Positions 1 through 9,366 of a DNA stretch of 64,000 nt are shown piece by piece (position 1 is the first letter of the stretch; the number at the start of each line of letters is the position of its first letter). This DNA is from Paraglaciecola sp. L3A3 (GTDB lineage: Bacteria; Pseudomonadota; Gammaproteobacteria; Enterobacterales; Alteromonadaceae): assembly GCF_009796765.1 (NCBI RefSeq), contig NZ_CP047023.1, positions 1,037,501 to 1,101,500 of the forward strand, read 5' to 3'. The notes under the pieces were generated by a model that was not told the origin of the DNA, made no database searches, and saw nothing but the letters and a program-made list of their open reading frames with translations. The position numbers and the translations under genes are program-made.

Positions 1-419
1 GCTATTGAATTAAATTTTAAAGTAACATCATCATCTAGCTTGGAATAATTGGAGTTATAATTACGTAGAACAAAACGTACTTTGGGTTTTGCTATTGGCG
101 ATTTTACTTTGACATTTATTTCGATATTTTTGTAATGGGATAAATCTTTCCCATCAGAAGCATCCTTACCCAAGTTTATCGACACTCCACAAAGGTTATA
201 GCCTTCTGGAACAGTTAAATTACAGTTTGCATAAGGGATATCATCTCGGTAGGTGAGGTTGGTTCGAGTGTTCGAAACACCGCCGTAGCCTACATTAACA
301 GATTCATTATCTAATAAGGATAATTCAATATCAAAAGCACCCATCCGGTGAGAAAAAATAGCTAAGATCGATACTATAAATAAGTAAAAAACCTTGTTGA
401 TATTAAAGTCAGACGACAA
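1..419 (-). CDS. Partial membrane-anchored/periplasmic sensor-like protein (5' part only)
   Basis: The minus-strand frame is open from the left window edge up to position 419. The 3' part lies outside. A TTG at 419 follows a good AAGGGAAA ribosome-binding site; a second TTG 21 bases upstream is possible, preceded by an in-frame TAA. The N-terminus contains a hydrophobic segment (VFYLFIVSILAIF), so it is exported or membrane anchored. It is followed by a soluble beta-rich region with the phrases YGGVSNTRTNLTYRDD, CNLTVPEGYNLCGVSINL and VRFVLRNYNSNYS. From memory, similar N-terminal carbohydrate-binding-like domains occur in Alteromonadales GGDEF proteins, but no catalytic domain is visible here, so the role is unproven. 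Confidence 0.45.
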   Translation of the reverse strand, partial: MSSDFNINKVFYLFIVSILAIFSHRMGAFDIELSLLDNESVNVGYGGVSNTRTNLTYRDDIPYANCNLTVPEGYNLCGVSINLGKDASDGKDLSHYKNIEINVKVKSPIAKPKVRFVLRNYNSNYSKLDDDVTLKFNSI

Positions 420-545
420 TTTATTTCCCTTTAAATCCAATTAATAAAATTGCTCTCAAAAATTTTTAATCAGTAAGTCCGAAGTCTAGATATTACTAAA
501 AACAGAGACATTATATGCATGTATATTACCTTTACTGCTGGTAAA

Positions 546-875
546 TTATACTTTTTTCGACACTTTGCCATGAGTTTTGGCCCAACTATCAGGAACTTTG
601 CCTTGTAAAACAAAAGAAAAAGCAATCAATTCTGCAATCACATGATAAAGCTGATCAGGTATTTCTTGGCCTAAATCTAAGCTGGTCAAAAAGTCACTCA
701 AATATGGATCTTGATGAACTAACACGCCATTCTGCTGGGCAATGGCAACTATTTCATCTGCAAGCTCTCCAAAACCTTTGGCTATAACCTTGGGTGCTTG
801 TGAACTATCTCCTTGCTGATATTTGATCCCCACAGCACTTTTATGTTTGCCGTTATTTGTTTGGTTATCACTCAT
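546..875 (-). CDS. FlhB C-terminal-domain-like protein (flagellar/type III export switch family)
   Basis: A 109-residue protein resembling the cytoplasmic C-terminal domain of FlhB/EscU export switch proteins. It has the AVGIKYQ start, an APKVIAKG segment where full FlhB has its N-P-T-H autocleavage neighbourhood, and the typical helix around VLVHQDPYLSDFL. The membrane half of FlhB is absent, as in the stand-alone FlhB-like (YlqH-type) proteins found next to fliK-like genes. The start codon (ATG at 875) lies 2 bases after the stop of the FliK-like gene, so the two are co-transcribed. It probably acts with it in flagellar export or hook-length control; the exact role of the stand-alone form is not established. 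Confidence 0.75.
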   Translation of the reverse strand: MSDNQTNNGKHKSAVGIKYQQGDSSQAPKVIAKGFGELADEIVAIAQQNGVLVHQDPYLSDFLTSLDLGQEIPDQLYHVIAELIAFSFVLQGKVPDSWAKTHGKVSKKV

Positions 876-877
876 TT

Positions 878-3364
878 TTACACCTTAGTTTGAAATACAT
901 GGTATGGGCGTTCTTGTAATGACTCCGGAATTTTTCCTAACTGACATTGGCTTTTACTGACTTCAATACCCAAAGTCTCTAACTTTCTTTTTAACAGAGG
1001 CAGGTAATTCATCACTTGAATTTTTACCGCTTCGTTGGACGCATAGAAATTAACTTCTAGATTGTCAGGTCTGAGTTTTGCTTTTGTTAATAACTCTCCC
1101 AATTCGCCTATGCCTAGTTTCATCGTTAGTTGCCATGTTTTATTAACACTTTCACCCTTTTCATTTTGTTCTTTTGAATTTTCTTCTCGTTTGATGAGTA
1201 ATTCTATATCTTTAAAAGCACCATTTAATAAAGTGGGGAGATTATAGTAAAAGGTTTCTTGGCCTTGCAATAATTGCTCAGCGTTATGGAACTTGTTTGC
1301 TTGATGAGCAGAAAATAGCCTGCCAATTTCTCGGATCAACTGATGTTTTTGTTCTAATTGTAAAAACTCATTTAGCCCTTTAGCTGTGATAGATGGTTTA
1401 GATTGGCCACTAGCAGGTAAAATTGTACTCAGTACTCGAGCAACCTGTTCTTCACGGCTAGTTTGATGTCGCGTCAACCTAGCACTCAAAGACATCTGTA
1501 AAACAGTGATCAAACCACTCATGAACCCCTGATTTGTACTCGCTGATACTAGCTGAGTTGGTGTGAGATTTAGAGCTGGGGTGGTCAATAACTGCTTTAT
1601 GTTGCTCGCATCTAATTCTTTACCTTGAGGTAGAGCTGACTTAGTTTGTTGTAACACTTGCTCAATGATTTGTTTATTGGTTTGTTCAGGTGTTTGTTTC
1701 ACTAACTCGGCGTCAGTTAGGGCTTTTTCAATATTTTGTAAACTAATACTGGGCACTTCAGCTTTAGCTTGAACTACCCGAAGTAATTGTTGTATGAGTC
1801 CGATTTGCAGCGATTTACTCGTGAGTAATTTCGACGTGATTAAGCTAGTTTCTTTTGGTTCATGGGTGACTTGTTGTTCTAACTGACTAGCGAGCACTTT
1901 TAGATTAATTGCATTTTCTAGTTTTGAGTGGATAGGTAACTGTGTGGCAGTATTTTTTACAATCTGTTCATTAGTGTTTTTATTGAGTTGAGTGGCTAAT
2001 TCGGCTGTCCTTTCCGGTGATATAGCCCCTTGAGGTAATTTTGTATTGTCAGGTATTTTATTCGGCAGTGGATTATTGCTGACTTGAGGCTGTTCTTTTT
2101 GTGCGAACCATATTTTTTTAGCTGAATCACCTAACTGATTCAGTATTTGTGTTAGTGGTTTGGTCACTGATTCTATCAGTGAGGATTCTGGGAGTATGTG
2201 TTTGTTGCTCACACTCGAAGGTGGTTCTGCAGTAATGGATTGATTTAGTATTTTCTCCACACTTTGCTGATTAGGCAGTTTTAATGGCGCTAGTGCTTGA
2301 GCTATTTCTTTGGTGATAGGGAGCCAGGCCACAGGTTGTTTCGATTCTACTATTAACTGAAATTTACTTTGTGGATCCTGTTGTAATATCAACTTGTCGA
2401 TAGGCAAGGTTTGTAATGTCTGGCTAAGAGATTGTGCTAGTACATTTTGTGATTTATTTAAGTGTTGTATTACCTGTTTTATGGGGAGTGGCCACTCAGT
2501 ATTTGTTGCTTTGTTGGCGAATAACTCTTGGGCGACTGCTTTTGTGAGGTTGATAGCTTGTTTCGGCGATAGCAATAAGGTTTGAGTGTTATTGGCAGTT
2601 TGAAGTTGACTCCCTTGTTGTAACGGCTTTGTGCTAGTGAGTTGATTTTGTTCAAGGATTTTTTCATTGAATGCAGCTTGAGGTGTTGCCGTCCCTGAGT
2701 TTTGCACACTAACTTGCCAATTTACGCCTTTGGCAGTAACAGTTAGTGCGACTTTATCTCCTATTGAAAATTGTTGCTGCTGTTTTAAATTTAGCTGAAT
2801 TTCAGCCATAGGTTTGCCTTCGTTTAGCTGTAATCTTAATATCGGAGGCCCATTGGGTATTGGATTACTTTTAGGCGAAGCTGCCATATTCTGGCTCAAG
2901 GTTAACTTATCGGTTTTGTTAGCGCTTGGTTCAGCGTCAAGTACAGTCGCATTTAGCACAACTGTTTTATTAGAGGGGCTGCTTGTTACTTGACTAAGTT
3001 GAGCCATTAATTGTTTAGCAGGTAATTTTAATAACGTCTCTAATTGTTGCCTAGTCAACTCAATCAATTTTTTATCGATTGGACTCTCATTAGAAAAAAA
3101 TTCAAGCACTGGAGAATTCGTCGCGTTTATCTTGATTTGGTGGCTTTGCCCATTAGTTAAATTACCATTAATAACTGGATTAGGTATGAGTGCGGGTTTG
3201 CTTAATAAAGATGTAGTTGCCGTTAGGTTAAGCAGATTGCCACTTAGCTGTTTAACTATAACTTCTACCCCTTGCTTGGCTAAATCTGAGGAGGAGGTTA
3301 ATTTATTCAATTCGCTAAGTGTTTGCGGCAAGATTGAATTGGTTGATGGGGGAGTAGTGGGCAT
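878..3364 (-). CDS. FliK-like flagellar hook-length control protein
   Basis: An 828-residue protein, rich in Gln, Asn, Ser and Thr through most of its length and predicted to be largely extended. The last ~200 residues form a compact domain resembling the FliK C-terminal (Flg_hook) domain, including WQLTMKLGIGELGELL, LEVNFYASNEAVKIQVM and LPLLKRKLETLGIEV. In the FliK family the disordered N-terminal part acts as a ruler for hook length and the C-terminal domain contacts FlhB. The stand-alone FlhB-like gene immediately downstream supports this. It is longer than canonical FliK (~400 aa) and lies outside a flagellar cluster, so it may be a FliK paralogue. ATG start at 3364. Confidence 0.7.
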   Translation of the reverse strand: MPTTPPSTNSILPQTLSELNKLTSSSDLAKQGVEVIVKQLSGNLLNLTATTSLLSKPALIPNPVINGNLTNGQSHQIKINATNSPVLEFFSNESPIDKKLIELTRQQLETLLKLPAKQLMAQLSQVTSSPSNKTVVLNATVLDAEPSANKTDKLTLSQNMAASPKSNPIPNGPPILRLQLNEGKPMAEIQLNLKQQQQFSIGDKVALTVTAKGVNWQVSVQNSGTATPQAAFNEKILEQNQLTSTKPLQQGSQLQTANNTQTLLLSPKQAINLTKAVAQELFANKATNTEWPLPIKQVIQHLNKSQNVLAQSLSQTLQTLPIDKLILQQDPQSKFQLIVESKQPVAWLPITKEIAQALAPLKLPNQQSVEKILNQSITAEPPSSVSNKHILPESSLIESVTKPLTQILNQLGDSAKKIWFAQKEQPQVSNNPLPNKIPDNTKLPQGAISPERTAELATQLNKNTNEQIVKNTATQLPIHSKLENAINLKVLASQLEQQVTHEPKETSLITSKLLTSKSLQIGLIQQLLRVVQAKAEVPSISLQNIEKALTDAELVKQTPEQTNKQIIEQVLQQTKSALPQGKELDASNIKQLLTTPALNLTPTQLVSASTNQGFMSGLITVLQMSLSARLTRHQTSREEQVARVLSTILPASGQSKPSITAKGLNEFLQLEQKHQLIREIGRLFSAHQANKFHNAEQLLQGQETFYYNLPTLLNGAFKDIELLIKREENSKEQNEKGESVNKTWQLTMKLGIGELGELLTKAKLRPDNLEVNFYASNEAVKIQVMNYLPLLKRKLETLGIEVSKSQCQLGKIPESLQERPYHVFQTKV

Positions 3365-3543
3365 ACTCTGTTTATCGGCTTAAATTGAAAAGATTGAAGC
3401 AGTTTATATCAAATTTTGACTAGGCAGTTAGTCTCGATTTTTTTTGCAATTATTTTGTTACTATTTAGTCATCAGTTAAGTAGGTTAGGGCGTAAGCCTA
3501 TGATATTATCGCAAAACTTTTTGGCTATTAATCGAGGATTAGT
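3365..3543. promoter_or_regulatory. Divergent intergenic region between fliK-like gene and ccm operon
   Basis: 179 bases separate the minus-strand fliK-like gene from the plus-strand ccm operon, so promoters for both must lie here or inside the neighbouring genes. The right end carries a Shine-Dalgarno-like GAGGATT (about 3533-3539) followed by the TTG used as ccmA start at 3544. No confident -35/-10 pair was identified by eye. Confidence 0.35.
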
Positions 3544-4173
3544 TTGGCGGTACTTTCTACCCGTAATTTGTCTGTTGTAAAACGAGACAGATTATTGTTC
3601 GACCAAGTCAATTTCTCTATCGAGTCAGGGCATCTAATGTACGTCAAAGGCCCTAATGGTGCTGGGAAAACTAGCTTGTTGCGGGTATTAACTGGACTGG
3701 TTGAAGCTGATTCTGGTGACGTTTTATTTAATCATCAGAACATTAAAGTTTGTGCTGAAATTTACCAGCAACAGTTAGTATATTTTGGCCACAAATTAGG
3801 CGTGAATAGCACTTTAAGCCCTATAGAAAATTGTCATTTTTGGTGTGAAGTCCATCAAGTTCAAACTTCTGATGCAAAAATATACCAAGTGTTAGAAAAA
3901 CTCGGTTTAGTCGGTCTAGAGGATGTGCCTGTAGCTAGTCTTTCAGCGGGTCAACAACGCAGAACTGCATTGGCGCGTTTTTGGCTGCAAGAACGATCAG
4001 CATTATGGATACTCGATGAACCCTTTACCGCTCTAGATACTCAAGGCATACAAGTGTTAAGTCGTAGATTAGTTGAATATTTATCTGCAGGTGGTGCGGT
4101 GATCATGACCTCTCATCAAAGCTTAGAGTTAGATTACCCAACAAAAGAATTGATCTTGGAATATCGAATTTAA
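3544..4173 (+). CDS. ccmA: Heme exporter ATP-binding protein CcmA
   Basis: The 209-residue ATPase of the CcmABCD heme-handling complex of System I cytochrome c maturation. ATP hydrolysis by CcmA releases holo-CcmE from CcmC. Walker A is GPNGAGKTSLLR (about residues 36-47), the ABC signature is LSAGQQRRTALARF and Walker B is LWILDEPFTALD. Length matches the family. The start is TTG at 3544, preceded by GAGGATT. It is the first gene of a nine-gene ccm operon; its TAA overlaps the ATG of ccmB by one base, which implies translational coupling. Confidence 0.95.
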   Translation: MAVLSTRNLSVVKRDRLLFDQVNFSIESGHLMYVKGPNGAGKTSLLRVLTGLVEADSGDVLFNHQNIKVCAEIYQQQLVYFGHKLGVNSTLSPIENCHFWCEVHQVQTSDAKIYQVLEKLGLVGLEDVPVASLSAGQQRRTALARFWLQERSALWILDEPFTALDTQGIQVLSRRLVEYLSAGGAVIMTSHQSLELDYPTKELILEYRI

Positions 4174-4838
4174 TGAGTGCGCTTAAAGCTTTATTCAAAC
4201 GAGATATATCTTTAGCTTATCGTCAGAGAGCTGAACTGATGCAACCTCTATTGTTTTTTATATTGGTTATCACTTTATTTCCGATTGCTGTCGGCCCAGA
4301 GTCTAAAACACTACAAGTTATTGGTCCGGGTGTAATTTGGGTGGCAGCTATTTTATCTTCATTACTTGGATTAGAGCGCCTATTTCGTGATGACTACCAA
4401 GATGGGTCATTAGAGCAATTAATTTTGTCTGGCTCATTTTTACCAGCAGTGGCTTTAGTTAAGGTGACTGTGCATTGGTTAACTAGCATATTGCCTTTAA
4501 TCATTTTATCGCCATTACTGGCATTGTTTTTACATTTAACTGAGCCTATGTATTGGGCATTAGTGGCAACCTTATTAATAGGTACACCTATATTGAGCCT
4601 AATTGGCGCAATAGCCGTAGGATTAACTGTGGGATTGAATCGAGGCGGCGTGTTATTAGCTTTATTGTTATTACCCGTATTTATTCCCCTACTTATATTT
4701 GCCACCTCAGCTGTTGAATCGGCGTCAATGCAATTGCAATATTCCGGACAACTAGCGATCATGGGCGCTATGTTTCTTTTTTCTTTAGCTTTGGCGCCTT
4801 TTGCCATTGCTTATGCACTTAAAGTGAGTCAAACCTAA
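4173..4838 (+). CDS. ccmB: Heme exporter membrane protein CcmB
   Basis: A 221-residue membrane protein, the permease-like partner of CcmA in the inner membrane. It begins with the typical cytoplasmic segment ALFKRDISLAYRQRAELMQPLLFF and has about six hydrophobic helices. Conserved features include GPGVIWVAAILSSLLGLERLF and the DYQDGSLEQL loop. It overlaps the preceding ccmA stop and the following ccmC start by one base each. Confidence 0.95.
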   Translation: MSALKALFKRDISLAYRQRAELMQPLLFFILVITLFPIAVGPESKTLQVIGPGVIWVAAILSSLLGLERLFRDDYQDGSLEQLILSGSFLPAVALVKVTVHWLTSILPLIILSPLLALFLHLTEPMYWALVATLLIGTPILSLIGAIAVGLTVGLNRGGVLLALLLLPVFIPLLIFATSAVESASMQLQYSGQLAIMGAMFLFSLALAPFAIAYALKVSQT

Positions 4839-5605
4839 TGTGGAAGTGGTTACATCCTTACGCAAAAACTGAAAATACTTACAATTTATGTCAAACCTTA
4901 TTGCCTTGGTTTAGTATTTTGGGCTTGTTAGGCTTAGTAATTGGTACTATTTGGGGATTAGCCTTTTCTCCTGCTGATTATCAACAGGGGGAAGCCTTTC
5001 GGATTTTTTATATTCATGTGCCTAGCGCTATTTTATCGAAAAGTTTATATACAGGCATGGCAATAGCTGCATTTGTTGGGCTCGTTTGGCAAGTAAAAAC
5101 CTCTTTTATATCTATGGTAGCATTGGCTCCTGTTGGCGCATTAGTCACTTTTATCTCATTAATTACCGGTGCCGCCTGGGGTAAACCTATGTGGGGAACA
5201 TGGTGGGAATGGGATGCCAGAATGACTTCCCAATTGGTCTTACTGTTTCTATTTTTTGGTGTGATGTCTCTGTACAAATCATTTGAAGATAAACAACAAG
5301 CCAGTAAAGCGGCTGCTGTTATGGCCATAGTAGGAATTATCAATTTGCCTATTATTCATTACTCAGTGGAGTGGTGGAACTCTTTGCATCAAGGAGCCAC
5401 GCTTATGAAAGTAGATAAACCTTCTATGGCGTTGGAAATGTTAATTCCGTTTTTAGTGTGTTTGTTTGGCTGGATGATGGCTTGTGGTGCCATAGCCTTG
5501 CTACGTATACAAAATGAAATATTGAAACGAGAAATTAAACGTCCTTGGGTGGTGAAATTAGCCAGAGACGCTGAAGAAAAAGCCTTAGCGCAAAAAGCTA
5601 GCTAA
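4838..5605 (+). CDS. ccmC: Heme-trafficking protein CcmC
   Basis: A 255-residue inner-membrane protein of the heme-handling superfamily. It carries the tryptophan-rich heme-contacting motif WGTWWEWDARMTS between membrane helices and periplasmic histidines (FYIHVPSAI and IHYSVEWWNSLHQG) that act as axial heme ligands in the family. CcmC loads heme onto CcmE. Its six membrane segments and length match the family. Overlap with ccmB and an 18-base gap to ccmD place it within the operon. Confidence 0.96.
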   Translation: MWKWLHPYAKTENTYNLCQTLLPWFSILGLLGLVIGTIWGLAFSPADYQQGEAFRIFYIHVPSAILSKSLYTGMAIAAFVGLVWQVKTSFISMVALAPVGALVTFISLITGAAWGKPMWGTWWEWDARMTSQLVLLFLFFGVMSLYKSFEDKQQASKAAAVMAIVGIINLPIIHYSVEWWNSLHQGATLMKVDKPSMALEMLIPFLVCLFGWMMACGAIALLRIQNEILKREIKRPWVVKLARDAEEKALAQKAS

Positions 5606-5623
5606 TAGCAATTAGGATTTATT

Positions 5624-5854
5624 ATGCACTTTGAAAATTTAAACGCATTTTGGGCCATGGGGGGTTATGGCTTATATGTTTGGTTGTCGTTTGGTTTAGG
5701 CTTTTTAAGTTTAATTGTTTTATGGGTGGGCTCAATCTTAACCAAACGTCAGTTATTTACCCAAATTTTAACAGAACAAACTCGCCAGGCTCGAATTAAA
5801 GCGGCTGCGCAAAAACAACAATCTCAAATAGCTGATAGTGGAGAATCAAAATGA
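5624..5854 (+). CDS. ccmD: Heme exporter protein CcmD
   Basis: A 76-residue single-pass membrane protein with the CcmD-typical N-terminal [16 protein letters not shown] segment followed by a basic cytoplasmic tail. In System I, CcmD is required to release holo-CcmE from CcmC. Its last codons overlap the start of ccmE (ATG at 5851, 4-base overlap). Identification rests on the motif and on its invariant position between ccmC and ccmE. Confidence 0.92.
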   Translation: MHFENLNAFWAMGGYGLYVWLSFGLGFLSLIVLWVGSILTKRQLFTQILTEQTRQARIKAAAQKQQSQIADSGESK

Positions 5855-6333
5855 ATCCTAGACGTAAAAAACGTTTATTTATAGTGTCAGCTATTGTCTT
5901 GGTAGTTGGCTGTGCAATAGGTTTAATGTTGTTCGCTTTGAGCAAGAATATTGATTTGTTTTATACCCCAAGTGAAATTATAGATGGCAAAGATGGGGTA
6001 ATACCTGAGGTTGGTCAACGCCTTCGGATTGGTGGAATGGTGGTACCAGGTTCGGTTAAACGTAACCAAGAAACCTTAGATGTTAGTTTTGACTTAATGG
6101 ATACCGGGCCAGTGGTGACAGTCAGTTACCATGGTTTATTGCCAGATTTGTTCCGTGAAGGTCAAGGTATAGTGGCGACAGGCATATTAACTGAAAATAA
6201 TCATATACAAGCCCATGAAGTTTTAGCCAAACATGATGAAGAATATATGCCACCGGAATTAGCTGAAAAAATGAAAGGTATTAAACACGTGAATCCAAAT
6301 CAAACTGTTGATAATTCTGGAACTGGATATTAG
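5851..6333 (+). CDS. ccmE: Periplasmic heme chaperone CcmE
   Basis: A 160-residue protein anchored by an N-terminal membrane helix after a basic RRKKR stretch, with a periplasmic OB-fold. The heme-binding histidine that forms the covalent bond to heme is visible as His128 in [11 protein letters not shown], with the conserved Tyr132 ligand. CcmE receives heme from CcmC and hands it to CcmF/CcmH. It is followed 2 bases later by ccmF. Confidence 0.96.
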   Translation: MNPRRKKRLFIVSAIVLVVGCAIGLMLFALSKNIDLFYTPSEIIDGKDGVIPEVGQRLRIGGMVVPGSVKRNQETLDVSFDLMDTGPVVTVSYHGLLPDLFREGQGIVATGILTENNHIQAHEVLAKHDEEYMPPELAEKMKGIKHVNPNQTVDNSGTGY

Positions 6334-6335
6334 TT

Positions 6336-8354
6336 ATGTTAGCTGAACTCGGAAATTTCTCTTTAGTCATTGCTTTAATGATGGCTGTTTTATTAGCTGT
6401 TTGTCCTATGTGGGGAGCTTATAAAAATCAGCCGCAAATGATGGCAATGGCTAAACCTTTAGCAATAGGTATGTTTTTATTCACCGGCTTTTCCTACTTT
6501 TGTTTGACTTATGCTTTTGTCACCGACGATTTTAGTTTGGCTTATGTGGCAAATACCTCGAGTCTATCATTGCCGCTGCAATATAAGTTTACTGGGGTCT
6601 GGGGTGGGCACGAAGGTTCATTTTTATTATGGGTGATGATATTTTCTATCTGGACAGTAGCTGTAGCAATGTTCAGTAAAGCTATTCCGGTGAAAATGGT
6701 CGCTAGAGTATTAGCGATATTAGGTGCCATAGGTATTGGTTTCTATTTGTTTATGTTGCTTACATCTAACCCTTTCGACCGTTTACTTCCTTTTTATCCT
6801 ATTGATGGTAAAGACCTTAATCCTTTATTGCAGGATTTTGGCATGATTATTCATCCGCCGATGTTGTATATGGGCTATGTTGGTTTTTCTGTGGCTTTTT
6901 CTTTTGCTATCGCCGCTTTGATTTCTGGTCAGCTTGATTCTACTTGGGCACGTTGGTCTAGGCCTTGGACGATTGCAGCTTGGTCGTTTTTGACATTAGG
7001 CTTAGCTCTCGGTAGTTGGTGGGCTTACTATGAGCTTGGTTGGGGTGGTTGGTGGTTCTGGGACCCATCAGAAAATGCGGCCTTTATGCCTTGGTTAGCA
7101 GGTACTGCATTAATGCATAGTTTAGCTGTGACAGAAAAACGTAAAGTGTTTAAGTCATGGACTGTGTTTTTAGCCATCGCTGCATTCTCACTGAGTTTGT
7201 TAGGCACATTTTTGATCCGTTCAGGCGTATTGGTGTCGGTCCATGCCTTTGCTAGTGATCCTAGTCGTGGCTTGTTTATTTTGGGCTTATTAGCTGTGAT
7301 TATTGGAGGTTCATTATTCTTATACGCCTTGCGGGCATCACAAGTTAAAAGCGATGGTCAATACAGTCTTATTTCCCGCGAAGTCTTATTGATGGGCAAC
7401 AATGTGTTTTTAACAGCAGCCACTTTAGTTGTGTTACTAGGTACTTTGTTTCCACTTGTGCATAAAGAGTTAGGGATGGGCTCTATTTCAATAGGTGCAC
7501 CATTCTTTAATCAAATGTTTACCTATTTGATTGTGCCATTTGTGTTTTTTATGGGCATTGGGCCACTTTCACGATGGAAAAATCAATCCCCTCAAGCTTT
7601 ATATAAACAGTTGTTGTTAGCTTTTGCATTGAGTTTAAGCGCTGCATTGTTGATCACTTTAGGTTATGAACAATCTAGCTATATGGCTGCCTTGGGCTTA
7701 ACTATGAGTTTTTGGATAGTGTTAACTACTGTGCTAGAAATTAACCAAAGATTACGCCCGCAAGGTTCAAATAATGATTTTAACTTTGCCGATTTGAAAA
7801 AGTTAACTCGCAGTCATTGGGGCATGGTGTTGGGCCATCTTGGTTTTGCTGTTGCCTTAATAGGTATCACATTAGTTAGTGCCTATAGTGATGAGCGTAA
7901 TGTTCGTATGGCTGAAGGTGACAAAATAGTCGTGCAAGGTTATGAATTTGTGTTTAACGGGGTTTCGCAATTTGAAGGGCCTAATTACAGCGGTGATGTA
8001 GCCAATGTGGATGTGTTTGAAGACGGTGCCAAAATTGTTAGCTTGAATGCAGAAAAACGTTTTTATCCAGTTCAAAGAAACGTTATGACAGAAGCCGGTA
8101 TTGATTCTGGCTTCACTCGCGACCTGTTTGTTGCCTTGGGTGAACAATTGAAAAATGGCGATTGGTCGATTCGAATTTATGTTAAACCCTTTATAGTATG
8201 GATTTGGGCAGGCGCATTTATCATGGGCATGGGAGGCGTATTGTCTATTTCTGATAAACGTTACCGTATGGCAAGATTAGCCAGAAGATCTAACAATAAA
8301 AAAGCAAAAGTAGCTCAAGCGCCAGTGCAATCTTTAACGGAGCAAAAATCTTGA
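6336..8354 (+). CDS. ccmF: Cytochrome c heme lyase subunit CcmF
   Basis: A 672-residue multispanning membrane protein that ligates heme to apocytochrome c together with CcmH/CcmI. It contains the family WWD motif (GWGGWWFWDPSENAAFMPW) and conserved histidine-bearing loops (WGGHEGSFLLWV, DFGMIIHPPMLYMGY, RSGVLVSVHAFASDPSRG). Length is normal for the family. It overlaps ccmG by 4 bases. Confidence 0.97.
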   Translation: MLAELGNFSLVIALMMAVLLAVCPMWGAYKNQPQMMAMAKPLAIGMFLFTGFSYFCLTYAFVTDDFSLAYVANTSSLSLPLQYKFTGVWGGHEGSFLLWVMIFSIWTVAVAMFSKAIPVKMVARVLAILGAIGIGFYLFMLLTSNPFDRLLPFYPIDGKDLNPLLQDFGMIIHPPMLYMGYVGFSVAFSFAIAALISGQLDSTWARWSRPWTIAAWSFLTLGLALGSWWAYYELGWGGWWFWDPSENAAFMPWLAGTALMHSLAVTEKRKVFKSWTVFLAIAAFSLSLLGTFLIRSGVLVSVHAFASDPSRGLFILGLLAVIIGGSLFLYALRASQVKSDGQYSLISREVLLMGNNVFLTAATLVVLLGTLFPLVHKELGMGSISIGAPFFNQMFTYLIVPFVFFMGIGPLSRWKNQSPQALYKQLLLAFALSLSAALLITLGYEQSSYMAALGLTMSFWIVLTTVLEINQRLRPQGSNNDFNFADLKKLTRSHWGMVLGHLGFAVALIGITLVSAYSDERNVRMAEGDKIVVQGYEFVFNGVSQFEGPNYSGDVANVDVFEDGAKIVSLNAEKRFYPVQRNVMTEAGIDSGFTRDLFVALGEQLKNGDWSIRIYVKPFIVWIWAGAFIMGMGGVLSISDKRYRMARLARRSNNKKAKVAQAPVQSLTEQKS

Positions 8355-8923
8355 AAAAAACACTAGTTTTCTTAATTCCTCTAGTCGTATTTTTAGGATT
8401 ATTAGCCTTTTTATATCAAGGTTTATTTTCTGATCCGAGAGAACACGAATCAACGTTACTTGAACAATCAATGCCTGCTTTTGTTTTACCAGACCTAATG
8501 AATACCAAGCAGACTTACACCCAAGATGTTTTTCTGGGTAAAGTCACCTTGTTAAACGTCTGGGGAGTTTGGTGTATTACCTGTGCTATCGAATTGCCTT
8601 ACCTAAAACAGTTAGAGCAAGAAGGCAAACATATAGTGGGTTTGTATTACGACCAAGATATCGATCCTGACTTCGGTATTAAAACAGTGCAGCGTGTGCA
8701 GCAAGAAGTCACCGAAAAATTGGCTCAATTGGGTAACCCTTATGCCTTCAATATTTTTGATGTGAAACGAGATTTATCTTTGGATTTAGGTGTGACTGGC
8801 GCACCTGAAACCTACTTAATTGATCGACAAGGTAAAATTCGTTTACACCATATTGGTGATATTAACCCTAGAGTATGGGCGAAAAAATTTGCGCCTATTT
8901 ATGATGAGTTGGTGGCTAAATAA
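8351..8923 (+). CDS. ccmG: Periplasmic thiol:disulfide oxidoreductase CcmG/DsbE
   Basis: A 190-residue membrane-anchored thioredoxin-fold protein with one N-terminal hydrophobic helix. The active site is WCITC (Cys75 and Cys78), and the CcmG-specific insert and cis-proline region (GVTGAPETYLIDRQG) are present. It keeps apocytochrome and CcmH cysteines reduced for heme ligation. The start is TTG at 8351, overlapping the ccmF stop; the stop overlaps ccmH by one base. Confidence 0.95.
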   Translation: MKKTLVFLIPLVVFLGLLAFLYQGLFSDPREHESTLLEQSMPAFVLPDLMNTKQTYTQDVFLGKVTLLNVWGVWCITCAIELPYLKQLEQEGKHIVGLYYDQDIDPDFGIKTVQRVQQEVTEKLAQLGNPYAFNIFDVKRDLSLDLGVTGAPETYLIDRQGKIRLHHIGDINPRVWAKKFAPIYDELVAK

Positions 8924-9366
8924 TGTTTAAGCATCTGTTTTTTAGTTTAGTTATTTTATGTGCAGGCTCAGCCCAAGCCATAGAAGACAAGTTTCAATTT
9001 GATAATCCCCACCAAACCGCATTATTTTTGGAATTAACCAAAGAGTTACGTTGTCCTAAATGCCAAAATCAAAATATTGCAGATTCTGATGCCATGATAG
9101 CGGTTGACCTTAAACGTAAAGTGCATGATTTAGTGCAACAAGGTAAGAATAAAGAGCAAGTTGTCAGCTTTATGAAACAGCGTTATGGCGATTTTGTTTA
9201 TTATCAACCCCCGGTTAATTCTATGACGATCTGGTTATGGTTATTACCTCTGTTTTTTATACTTGGCACTATTACTTGGATTGTTATGAGTCGTAAAAAG
9301 CAAGGTCCAGTGGTAAACGATGAAAAGCTAAAACAAGCGCAAGAATTATTGGAGCGTGACGAGTGA
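8923..9366 (+). CDS. ccmH: Cytochrome c maturation protein CcmH (CcmL-type)
   Basis: A 147-residue protein with signal peptide (cleavage near AQAIED), the redox motif LRCPKC (Cys44 and Cys47), a three-helix periplasmic domain, and one C-terminal membrane helix (WLWLLPLFFILGTITWIV). It reduces the apocytochrome CXXCH disulfide in concert with CcmG. This is the short form, with CcmI encoded separately directly downstream (4-base overlap). Confidence 0.95.
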   Translation: MFKHLFFSLVILCAGSAQAIEDKFQFDNPHQTALFLELTKELRCPKCQNQNIADSDAMIAVDLKRKVHDLVQQGKNKEQVVSFMKQRYGDFVYYQPPVNSMTIWLWLLPLFFILGTITWIVMSRKKQGPVVNDEKLKQAQELLERDE